Shown piece after piece: positions 29,110 to 36,613 of a stretch of 36,613 nucleotides of DNA (its first letter is position 1; the number at the start of each line of letters is the position of its first letter). The stretch comes from Salisapilia sapeloensis (taxonomy: Eukaryota > Oomycota > Peronosporomycetes > Peronosporales > Salisapiliaceae): the NCBI GenBank assembly GCA_023334545.1, contig JAADVB010000195.1, forward strand, positions 1 to 36,613, given 5' to 3'. The translations under genes and the position numbers were made by a program. The notes beneath the pieces were generated by a model. That model was not told the origin of the DNA. It saw only the letters and a program-made list of their open reading frames with translations, and searched no databases.

Positions 29110-30012
29110 ATGTCACTCGAACACCACGAAAAGTCCAATCGGTATAGCGACATCGAAGAAATACTGGAGGATGACATCGAGAAGGCAATGCGTATGAAGA
29201 AAGCTTTGGCAGTCAAGAGCCCCTACTTTCGAGAATGTCTCGCCGAGTTTATCGGCACCATGGTATTGGTCATGTTTGGCGACGGTGTCGTTGCCCAAAC
29301 GGTACTGAGCGAAGGGATGAATGGCAACAATACGAATATCAACATATGCTGGGGTCTCGCTGTCCTCTTTGGTATCCACTTCTCCGGCGGCGTCAGCGGT
29401 GCCCATTTAAATCCTGCGGTGACGGTGACACTCGCTATCTTCAAGGGGTTCGAGTGGCGTAAAATACCAGGATATGTGCTCGCCCAAATGCTGGGGGCAT
29501 TTGTCGCAGCAGCGATCATCTTCTTCGTGTACTATCCCCACTTCGATGCCATCGATCCACAGCGTAACACGACCATGAGCATTTTTGCCACATACCCGAA
29601 CGCCAAGATTTCCAACTGGACTGCCGTTTTGACAGAGGTCGTGGGTACAGCGCTACTCTTGGGTGGTATCTTTGCTATTTCAGACCAAAAGAACAAACCT
29701 GCAAGTCCATACAGTGGTCCGAGCGCGGTAGCACTGTTAATTGTTGCTATCGGCATGGCATTTGGTATGAACTCTGGCTACGCTATCAATCCAGCACGAG
29801 ACTTTGGACCACGGTTGTTTACAATGATTGCCGGTTGGGGTACGAAGGTGTTGACGATGAATGACTATTATTTCTTCGTCCCGCTATTTGCGCCTTTGAT
29901 TGGCGGTCCCTTAGGCGGCGGGTTGTACGTTCTGGCTGTAGAGAACCATCATCCGGAAGATACCACGGACGTCGATGAAATTATAGTTAGTCGACGACAG
30001 GGTGACTTTTAG
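29110..30012 (+). CDS. Aquaglyceroporin (MIP family, glycerol facilitator type)
   Basis: Intronless, 300 aa. A cytosolic acidic N-terminus (~40 residues) is followed by six membrane helices and two half-helices carrying the NPA signatures: SGAHLNPAVTV in loop B and GYAINPARDFGPR in loop E. The Asp directly after NPAR is the classic mark of glycerol-conducting members, as opposed to water-selective aquaporins. The first helix has ECLAEFIGTMVLVMFGDG as in GlpF-type channels. The product should be a tetrameric plasma- or internal-membrane channel for water, glycerol and other small neutral solutes. The ATG at 29110 is the first in frame. It is flanked on both sides by unusually large gaps for this window. 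Confidence 0.93.
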   Translation: MSLEHHEKSNRYSDIEEILEDDIEKAMRMKKALAVKSPYFRECLAEFIGTMVLVMFGDGVVAQTVLSEGMNGNNTNINICWGLAVLFGIHFSGGVSGAHLNPAVTVTLAIFKGFEWRKIPGYVLAQMLGAFVAAAIIFFVYYPHFDAIDPQRNTTMSIFATYPNAKISNWTAVLTEVVGTALLLGGIFAISDQKNKPASPYSGPSAVALLIVAIGMAFGMNSGYAINPARDFGPRLFTMIAGWGTKVLTMNDYYFFVPLFAPLIGGPLGGGLYVLAVENHHPEDTTDVDEIIVSRRQGDF

Positions 30013-30488
30013 GCCAGTAGTTCCAGAATTTAACATCAAAACACCCTATTTTGTCTATAAATCCTTGATGTGCGTTGTCATGTAGCTCGTATTCGTCGAA
30101 GCTTCCAACATACATGCTGTCAGGCATCACTAGAATATCTTGATCTTACCTAGCCATTAAGTGTACTGCCCTAAGACAGGTATTGAAAGGTAGCTGGGAG
30201 TGGAGAAGTGGGTGACCAAAAGTCGAATGTATCAAGTGCAAATTACGGCGTAGCTTTGCCCAAACTGGTCATCATGATACGATCATTTCTACCGTAAACA
30301 CTTGCAGAGATGACAGGAATCAATTGGTCTATTAACCAGAGTTTCAAGCTTCCTACAACCACTGTTGAAAAGTAAGAAGGGGCAGCAAGCCACCAATGAG
30401 CGTAAGTAGCTCACCGCGCTGGAACGCTACTTTGGTTGTCAAATTCGTTGTCGCAACTTCAACTTGAAATGCAGTGTTGCACCAAGGT
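30013..30488. other. Intergenic downstream of aquaglyceroporin
   Basis: About 475 bases after the aquaporin stop. No convincing coding frame, repeat or RNA element was seen on either strand. Confidence 0.4.
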
Positions 30489-31199
30489 TCACTGGGTGAC
30501 GCGTTTAGTCGTGGATAGTTGGACATCAAAGTCAACGACTTTGATCCTAGCCATGCATCTTTTCTTTTGTATCGTAGCTGCTGCGTTATGCATGCACTTT
30601 GATTTCTTACCGAGCCACCAGAGTATCTCGATGATGTTGATTCGAAAAAGTATTAAACGATCTCTAGCTTCCAAATCGCGTCGACGCTCATGCTCCTTTA
30701 TAAAGCGTACTCGAGTGTCATTAGCTCATGGAATTAGCGCATGATGGAGACTCTTTCTTTGGTTTTAATTTCTTCACACCGTAGCCTTGGAAGTTGTGGC
30801 GACATCACGACCATCATCGGAACGCTTGAATTTCATGTCCTTTCAGAAACACATTGTGTATGAGTGCGATAGACGCTAAGCAGAAATGTACCACAGGCAA
30901 GTACCTCATATCTGACCGTTGGAAGTGCATCCTTGCATGACATAAAGAAAGGATACAGTTTATCTTAACATGACTTTCGTATTCGCCCTGCATCCTGATG
31001 GAAAATGTTATGAGTCTATCGAGCAGATCCATTCTACGAATGTGTTCAGCAGCTTCAAGCCATTTTCTTGAATTGCATACTGTTGTCTTGACAATGCCGC
31101 TTCGTTGCTAAAATGGTGTCGTTTGTATTCTTCTCCGAGTACTGCTGTTCTCGTGCAATACGAACTATAGAGATAATACTCGCTACTTTCGACTGTCAA
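30489..31199 (-). pseudogene. Probable decayed IQ-motif gene, multi-exon
   Basis: Protein-like segments lie in order on the minus strand. First, EEYKRHHFSNEAALSRQQ (~31135-31080). Next, in a shifted frame, KWLEAAEHIRRMDLLDRLI (~31065-31005) continuing to GEYESH. After a 40-bp GT-AG intron comes DALPTVRYE, and after a 65-bp GT-AG intron comes DMKFKRSDDGRDVATTSKA ending at a TGA. Finally RVRFIKEHERRRDLEARD leads into NAAATIQKKRCMARIK, an IQ-like calmodulin-binding motif, ending KRVTQ and TGA at 30491-30489. At least one frameshift and stops interrupt the chain, so either I have missed introns or the gene is broken. The charged helical/IQ character resembles flagellar or cytoskeletal proteins. 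Identity is unknown. Confidence 0.4.
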
Positions 31200-31967
31200 C
31201 TGACGGACAATCGACTACTATCTGTTGTCTCCCGGCACGGTTCGCATATTCGGTTGCTCGGTTGCCAATTGTTCCGCACGAGCTGCAAGCGAACATGTCG
31301 GTGATGACACTTTTCGATCACCACAATACACTGTATTTTGACGAGCCGGTGCCGGTTGCGTACGAAATGAGGATTGTTGCGACGCTACAAGCGATCTGTT
31401 CACATAGCGCACCACGTGGGAGCTGAATCGTCGCGATCATCCAAAACGAGTCCGACGTCCTGATGGCAAGCTACGCCGTTGACAGACAACTTCAAACCGT
31501 ATCGATACTGCTAGCAAAGTGAGGTTCAAAAGTTCGCCCAAAAATCTAACACTGGATACTTGGTGAAACGGAAGAACAGAATAACATCAACTCAGCGATG
31601 GGTACCAGTCCATGCTCCCTTCTCTATACCGATGCAGCATGCCTATTTTAAGCGGCTGCATCTGATCGCACATAGCATGAAAGTCAAAAATAGCTCCTGG
31701 TCCGCTTCAACGCACCTTGATGGCCATCTGCCGATTGCTTGCTAATGCGTTCAGTAAAGAGCGCACGCGACAGGCTCTGTACGAGCACACGAGCCGACCT
31801 AGAAGCCGTTGGGTGAAACGCACTCCATTTTAAATTTAGAAGTCAGACCCGTCCTATCTTCTACTTCCTGGTTCGCATCCGGGTTTCCGCATTTGCCTTC
31901 TAGCGGAATTCCTCACGCACAGGAATTACCAAAAAATTTCACTCTTAACAATCTGCCACGAACAGCT
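31200..31967. other. Upstream region of kelch gene; overlapping open frames
   Basis: Several overlapping open frames on both strands occur in 31112-31440 (for example plus-strand 31295-31426 with MTLFDHHNTLYFDEPVPVAY, and minus-strand 31415-31218). They may include more exons of the minus-strand gene remnant, but none shows a family signature. Bases 31809-31967 are in frame with the kelch gene but lack an ATG, so they are treated as 5' leader. Confidence 0.3.
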
Positions 31968-33206
31968 ATGATCGACATACTCCAGTTGCTGCGCAAGAGT
32001 CCAGGCTGGGCTCTCCACTCTCCACTCGCACGCACCTTTGGCTTTGCACCAGAGTTGACCGACGACCAGAGCATGGACAACTCTTCCGCCGATGTCGCCA
32101 ACGAACGCATGGCGTCCAACTGGACAAAGCTTGACACTTCAGGAGCCACGCCAGCTGTGCGTAGCGGTCACGCCGCGGCCGTCGTGGGCAACAAGATGTA
32201 CGTCTTTGGCGGCTACAATGACGGCGTGTGCCACAACGACCTGCACGCATTCGACTTGGAGCTGCACCATTGGGAGCGGATCGAAACTCCTTCCTGCGTG
32301 CAACCCGACGGACGCGCCTCCCACGCCTGGTGCGCCTCCTCCGACGCAACCAAGTTGTATCTATTCGGCGGCTCTGGCCCGCAGTGGGGGCAAACAAACA
32401 TGGGGAAGCTCATGCAGTACAGTATCCGCGAGCGCACGTGGAGCATCGTGGAAGCGTCAGGAAGCTGCCCGCCGGCAGGGTACGGCCAAACGCTTTGTGC
32501 GATCGACGGTCAGCTCCTGCTTTTCGGAGGCACCTCCGGCCACATCTATGTCAACGACTTGTACAAATTGGACGAAGCAACACTAGTGTGGACAAAGGTC
32601 GTGACGACAGGAATTCCTCCAAGTCCTAGGTACAAGCATCAAGTCGCGACGATCGGCAACCGCATGTACGTAGTCGGCGGAGGGCTGTACGACCCGCCTC
32701 GCGGACCCATTGACACTTTCTATCTAAATGTCGACACGCTCGAATGGACGCAAGTGGACACCAAGGGCGACGTGCCGACTTCTCGGATCGCCCACTCCAT
32801 CTCACAAACGGCTGACGGCTCCAAGATCCTCATGTTCGGTGGGCGGGACGCGTCTGGGTCTCGGCGAAGTGAGTTGAGCGAATTTGACTTGAACACAAAC
32901 GAATGGACGATTTATCCGCAGGAGCAGGACGCTCCGGACGCACGAGATTTCCATTCGGCCGTCATGCATGACGGTCAGATGTTTATCTTTGGCGGCTCGA
33001 ACGGCGCCAAGCGTAGCAACGACGTGTTCCGACGTACGCTCAAGTATTACCCAGCGTCTCTGCTGGTGCTCGCGATGCAGGCAGTGCGTCGACATCAAAA
33101 GACCATCCCAAGAGAAGAGATGGAGCTGCTTCCAGTCGAACTACGGACCGGCGTGATGCAGATCAATCGCCACGTCAGGACGCAAAAGGTCCCGACATGG
33201 GACTGA
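31968..33206 (+). CDS. Kelch-repeat beta-propeller protein
   Basis: 412 aa from the first in-frame ATG at 31968, intronless. After a ~45-residue N-terminal segment there are about six kelch blades, each with the Gly-Gly pair followed by Tyr/Trp spacing: VGNKMYVFGGYNDG, TKLYLFGGSGPQ, GQLLLFGGTSGHIYVNDLY, GNRMYVVGGGLYDP, SKILMFGGRDASG and GQMFIFGGSNG. The C-terminal ~50 residues are helical (LLVLAMQAVRRHQKTI, then MELLPVELRTGVM). No BTB, F-box or other partner domain is visible. Kelch propellers are protein-interaction platforms; partner and compartment cannot be deduced. It converges with TIM44, 104 bp apart. Confidence 0.88.
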   Translation: MIDILQLLRKSPGWALHSPLARTFGFAPELTDDQSMDNSSADVANERMASNWTKLDTSGATPAVRSGHAAAVVGNKMYVFGGYNDGVCHNDLHAFDLELHHWERIETPSCVQPDGRASHAWCASSDATKLYLFGGSGPQWGQTNMGKLMQYSIRERTWSIVEASGSCPPAGYGQTLCAIDGQLLLFGGTSGHIYVNDLYKLDEATLVWTKVVTTGIPPSPRYKHQVATIGNRMYVVGGGLYDPPRGPIDTFYLNVDTLEWTQVDTKGDVPTSRIAHSISQTADGSKILMFGGRDASGSRRSELSEFDLNTNEWTIYPQEQDAPDARDFHSAVMHDGQMFIFGGSNGAKRSNDVFRRTLKYYPASLLVLAMQAVRRHQKTIPREEMELLPVELRTGVMQINRHVRTQKVPTWD

Positions 33207-33310
33207 GCGCCTTCCTGAACCATTATAAACGCCTCCGTACAAGTAGAAACTATTACGTAAGATGAATGGACGCAAATTCGTCTCTTTTACCACACTCCAT
33301 TGCCTCTCTA

Positions 33311-34755
33311 TTAGTAGTAGCGACCACCACGCTGCATGTGGATGTCCACGATCTTCCACCGCAGCGTCTCGTTCTCGTCGTCATAGTCGCGCTGGAAGGC
33401 AAAGATGTAGTAGTACGCCAGCACCTCGTCCTCGGCGCCGTCCACGATCTCTCCCTCCCGGTTGCGAATGCAGTTGATCTGCTGCGCCTGAAACCGGAGC
33501 AAGATGATCGGAGCCTGGCGGTCCTCGGCCGTGGCTTCGATCACGTCCACGTTGTCAATGCTGAGGACGTGTGGATCCATCACCAAACCTACATAAGACC
33601 GTTTAGTCTTCGCTTTATCTGTTACAAGTATAAAATCCTACCGTCCGCCTTGCGCTCTCGGATGGCCATGTTCAGTCGAGAGAAGGCAGCTTCTCCAAAC
33701 CACTTCTGCAGGTTCCTCGTGTCTCCCTTCAGGAAGGCTTCTAGCACACCTGGCAGCACCACCGCCTCGATGTTCTCCTTCCACTCTTCCAGGATAAAGT
33801 CCGGCTCGGCACGTCGAATCTCACGGATAGCCACCGCCATGGCCGTCTCGCCGAACAGGCCATCGTAGATGGAGGACAGGCGGTACACCCACGGGTTCTG
33901 ACTCGTTTCCCAGAACTCCAGCACCTCTTCTCTCGCGTCCCCAACCTTCTCCTTGGCCTTCTGCGCCGTCTGACCTACGCGCTGACCAGCGTCTGTCTTC
34001 GCCGCCGTCTTCGCTGCGTCCAAGATGCCCTGGATGATCGGAGCTTCTCGGAACCGAGCAGAGATGCGCTGCCACGCAGTGTCGTCCTCCTTCACCTTGA
34101 CCAAGGCCGTCGGTCCTTCGTATGCTTCAGCTTCCTCTTCATCCTTTTTGGTTGTTTGAGGAACCGCCGGTCGAGACGACTGCAAAGCTTCGTCGACAGA
34201 TCCTTTCTTGTTGGATCCGAACAGCTCCTGCACAGCGTCTCCCCACTCGGATCTCCACTTTTGCGTCACCTGAGGCTTGATGATCTTGTTCTTCTGCGCC
34301 TGGAAACTGGACCAGAAGCCAGAGACATACTGACGAGCCTCGCTGAACGCAGACTTCTCCTCCTCTTGTCTCCAGCTCTGCTTCTCCTTAGTCTTCTCCT
34401 CGCTGCCATCCTTGGCCTCTTCTTTGTCACTGTCCTTGGCCTCTTCCTCGGACGTTGTGGAAGACACAGTCTGCTTGAATTTCTCAGACGCCTGCTCTTG
34501 GGCATTGCGAGCAGCCTCGGATGTCTTCTGAGAAGCCTCCTGGACCTTGGCCTTCGCAGCAGTCTCCGCTTGCTTGAACTGCTGCTTCTTGGCCTCGAGC
34601 TCTTCCCACGACTTTTTCAAGTCCTCGTTCTTCTCCATCTCTTCCTTCATCTGGTTCTTGAGGTTGTCGAAGAAGCCCATGCGACGCACAGGCACCGACA
34701 CGCGGTGTCGACGCAGCCCGAGACGGGCTACTCGTCGACCTCCAGCCGCCAACAT
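33311..34755 (-). CDS. TIM44: TIM44, mitochondrial import motor subunit
   Basis: Two exons: 34755-33642 and 33588-33311 (53-bp GT-AG intron that splits the Gly codon of KADG), giving 463 aa. The Arg-rich, acid-free N-terminus (MLAAGGRRVARLGLRRHRVS) is a typical matrix-targeting presequence. A long coiled, charged N-terminal domain follows (NLKNQMKEEMEKNEDLKKSW), and then the conserved C-terminal TIM44 domain (~280-463) with FGETAMAVAIREIRRAEPDF, FLKGDTRNLQKWFGEAAF and a terminal beta region (ILLRFQAQQINC, AYYYIFAFQRD). TIM44 anchors mtHsp70 to the TIM23 channel at the inner membrane on the matrix side. Length fits the family. It diverges from HAS1 across 226 bp. Confidence 0.95.
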
Positions 34756-34981
34756 TTTGCTTTAGATATGTGTTGCCTACCGCTCGGCCTCTGCATTTTC
34801 ACCAATCATACTGATCATAAATATTTTCTACCAATGATACAAGAGAAAGAAGAGCCAACGAATTCGACTTCACCACCGTCAGGGGGCCAATTTACATTCT
34901 TACATCAAGTGTAAAGCATCCTGAAACGTCGCGATATCACTCGAGTGCTTCACTGGCCAGTATTTGACACAAGTGACTGCG
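34756..34981. promoter_or_regulatory. Divergent promoter region (TIM44 / HAS1) with CCAAT-type elements
   Basis: The 226 bp between divergent starts contains two direct ACCAAT words (34801-34806 and 34830-34835) in an AT-rich core, plus a GCCAAT word near 34887. CCAAT words are candidates for NF-Y-like binding, which would suit a pair of housekeeping genes. This is inference from motif and position. Confidence 0.4.
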
Positions 34982-36613
34982 ATGGCGAGGAAGAGCAAGA
35001 AGAGCAAGCAGAATGCTGCCAAGGTGGAGGAAAAGCCGGTCGTCGAGGACCAGAAGCAGGTAGAGGCGACGGAAGAAGAGGAGGCTGAAACGGAGCAGGC
35101 GATTGCCGAAGCGTCCAATACGGCCAATGTCGAACAGCGCTACTTCTCATCCGAGTCCTTCTCGTCGCTACCGCTCTCGGAGCCCACCAAGAAGGCGTTG
35201 GAGGAAATGGAGTTTACGCACATGACTAAAATCCAGTCCAAGTCCATTCGCCCGCTTCTCGCAGGCCACGACTTGCTCGGAGCTGCCAAGACTGGTTCTG
35301 GTAAGACCCTATCGTTCCTCATTCCGGCGATCGAGCTGCTCCACAAGGTCAAGTTTTCGCCGAGAAGAGGCACAGGATGCATCGTCATCAGTCCAACGAG
35401 AGAGCTTGCGCTCCAGATCTATGGTGTCGTGCGTGAGATCTGCAAATTCCACTCGCAGACGCATGGCATCGTCATGGGTGGCGCCAACCGTCGTATGGAG
35501 GCTGACAAACTAGTGAAAGGTGTTAATCTGTTGATTTCCACACCCGGACGACTGCTCGATCACCTTCAGAACACCAAGGGATTCATCTACCACAACCTAC
35601 AGATCCTTGTCATCGACGAAGCTGACCGTATCCTGTCCATCGGGTTCGAGGAAGACATGCGCCAGATCGTCAAGCTCATTCCAAAGGATCGCCAGACCAT
35701 GATGTTCTCTGCTACACAGACGAAGAAGGTGGAAGACCTTGCTCGACTCTCCATCAAGGAGAAACCGGTCTACGTTGGCGTCGAGGAAGACGATGAGAAA
35801 GCCACGGTCGCAACTTTGGAGCAAGGCTACGTCGTCACTCCGAGTGAGCAACGCTTCTTGCTGCTCTTCACTTTCTTGAAGAAGAATTTGAACAAAAAGG
35901 TCATGGTCTTCTTCAGTAGCTGTGCTGCAGTTAAATTCTACGGCGAGCTCTTGAACTACATCGACGTGCCTGTCATGGACATTCACGGAAAACAAAAGCA
36001 GACGAAGCGGACGACAACTTTCTTCCAGTTCTGTAACGCAGACAAAGGCATTCTACTCTGTACAGACGTTGCAGCAAGAGGACTCGACATTCCTGCCGTC
36101 GACTGGATCATTCAGTTCGATCCCCCAGATGATCCGAAGGAATACATCCATCGTGTCGGACGTACTGCACGTGGTGCCAAGGGTAAAGGCAAGGCTCTTC
36201 TCATGCTACTCCCGGAAGAGCTTGGATTCCTCAAATACCTGAAGGAGTCTCGTGTTGCTTTGAACGAGTACGAGTTCCCGACCTCGAAGATCGCGAACGT
36301 CCAGTCTCAATTGATGAAGCTGGTTGAGAAGACGTACTACTTGAACAAGTCGTCGAAAGAAGCCTACAGAGGCTACCTGCTAGCATACGCATCCCACGGA
36401 CTCAAGCACATTTTCGATGTGGGTCAGCTGGACCTACAAGGCGTCGCGAAGTCTTTCGGATTGCAAGTACCGCCGAACGTCACGTTGCCAGTGAAGACCG
36501 GTGGTCGGAATGGGAAGCGGAAGGCGGCTGACGGAGATGGTCGCAAGGGCAAGTTCTCCAAGTCCGGTCACACGTTTAGCGCTGACAACCCATACGGCAA
36601 GCGAGACAAGAGC
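34982..36613 (+). CDS. HAS1: DEAD-box ATP-dependent RNA helicase HAS1/DDX18 (partial at 3' end)
   Basis: Open from the ATG at 34982 to the window edge: 544 codons, no stop, no introns. The N-terminal ~55 residues are Lys- and Glu-rich, as in nucleolar proteins. All helicase motifs are present in order: Q motif ([12 protein letters not shown]), motif I AKTGSGKT, Ia PTRELALQ, Ib TPGR, II DEAD, III SAT, IV VMVFFSS, V ARGLDIP and [10 protein letters not shown]. The C-terminal region ([20 protein letters not shown], then FGLQVPPNV) is characteristic of the Has1/DDX18 family, which remodels pre-60S and 18S pre-rRNA particles in the nucleolus. Only the basic C-terminal tail seems to be missing beyond the window. 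Confidence 0.95.
   Translation, partial: MARKSKKSKQNAAKVEEKPVVEDQKQVEATEEEEAETEQAIAEASNTANVEQRYFSSESFSSLPLSEPTKKALEEMEFTHMTKIQSKSIRPLLAGHDLLGAAKTGSGKTLSFLIPAIELLHKVKFSPRRGTGCIVISPTRELALQIYGVVREICKFHSQTHGIVMGGANRRMEADKLVKGVNLLISTPGRLLDHLQNTKGFIYHNLQILVIDEADRILSIGFEEDMRQIVKLIPKDRQTMMFSATQTKKVEDLARLSIKEKPVYVGVEEDDEKATVATLEQGYVVTPSEQRFLLLFTFLKKNLNKKVMVFFSSCAAVKFYGELLNYIDVPVMDIHGKQKQTKRTTTFFQFCNADKGILLCTDVAARGLDIPAVDWIIQFDPPDDPKEYIHRVGRTARGAKGKGKALLMLLPEELGFLKYLKESRVALNEYEFPTSKIANVQSQLMKLVEKTYYLNKSSKEAYRGYLLAYASHGLKHIFDVGQLDLQGVAKSFGLQVPPNVTLPVKTGGRNGKRKAADGDGRKGKFSKSGHTFSADNPYGKRDKS

Noticed and set aside
30553-30744. 63-codon plus-strand ORF with a signal-peptide-like start (MHLFFCIVAAALC), a possible small secreted effector
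   Set aside because: It lies antisense to the protein-like minus-strand IQ fragment, has no RxLR, CHxC or Crinkler motif, and has no other support.
34156-34914. 252-codon plus-strand frame opposite TIM44
   Set aside because: Leu/Arg-rich mirror of the charged coiled-coil coding region; TIM44 on the other strand is certain.

Overview
This is a eukaryotic nuclear window. The genes are dense, introns are short (about 40-105 bp, mostly 46-76 bp, GT-AG), and intergenic gaps are often below 250 bp. Gene content points to a flagellated stramenopile, most likely an oomycete: a transition-zone CC2D2A homologue, an aquaglyceroporin, a relic of a Mutator-like (MULE) transposase, and oomycete-like gene packing. 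I suspect a compact-genome lineage such as Albugo, but that is inference. No virus, CRISPR array, rRNA or tRNA was seen.

Layout. 1-870: decayed MULE transposase (minus) beside an AT-rich patch with ATGTAACATTTT repeats. 1492-3244: five-exon amino-acid transporter (plus). 3673-5418: TRAPPC12-like trafficking protein (plus). 5846-6819: La-module/RRM protein (minus, 4 exons). 7086-8107: MTAP/PNP-family phosphorylase (minus, 4 exons). 8612-9240: degenerate 90/180-bp tandem repeats. 9428-12526: double TBC-domain protein (minus, 2 exons). 12728-14003: Borealin-like protein (plus, 5 exons). 14056-18485: CC2D2A (minus, 2 exons). 18552-19284: peroxiredoxin-6-like protein whose catalytic Cys is Trp (plus, 2 exons). 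19347-24004: NCOR/SMRT-like double-SANT corepressor (minus, 2 exons). 24173-24442: mitochondrial bL36 (plus). 25228-27102: secreted or lumenal TTL-like protein with EGF and TM segments (plus). 27103-29109: gap with an unidentified spliced gene fragment. 29110-30012: aquaglyceroporin (plus). 30013-31967: gap with a probable decayed IQ-motif gene (minus). 31968-33206: kelch protein (plus). 33311-34755: TIM44 (minus, 2 exons). 34982-window end: HAS1/DDX18 DEAD-box helicase (plus, cut by the window).

Genes are mostly housekeeping: membrane traffic (TRAPPC12, TBC GAP), mitosis (Borealin), cilium (CC2D2A), chromatin (NCOR-like), mitochondrial import and translation (TIM44, bL36m), ribosome biogenesis (HAS1) and purine salvage. 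Four divergent pairs share short promoters (66, 168, 201 and 226 bp), and three convergent pairs are 52-104 bp apart. The most unusual items are three proteins that keep a fold but appear to have lost catalytic residues (peroxiredoxin-like, TTL-like, first TBC domain), plus several spliced but unidentified coding fragments in the larger gaps. Splice models were built by eye from frame continuity and family similarity; no database search or transcript data was available.
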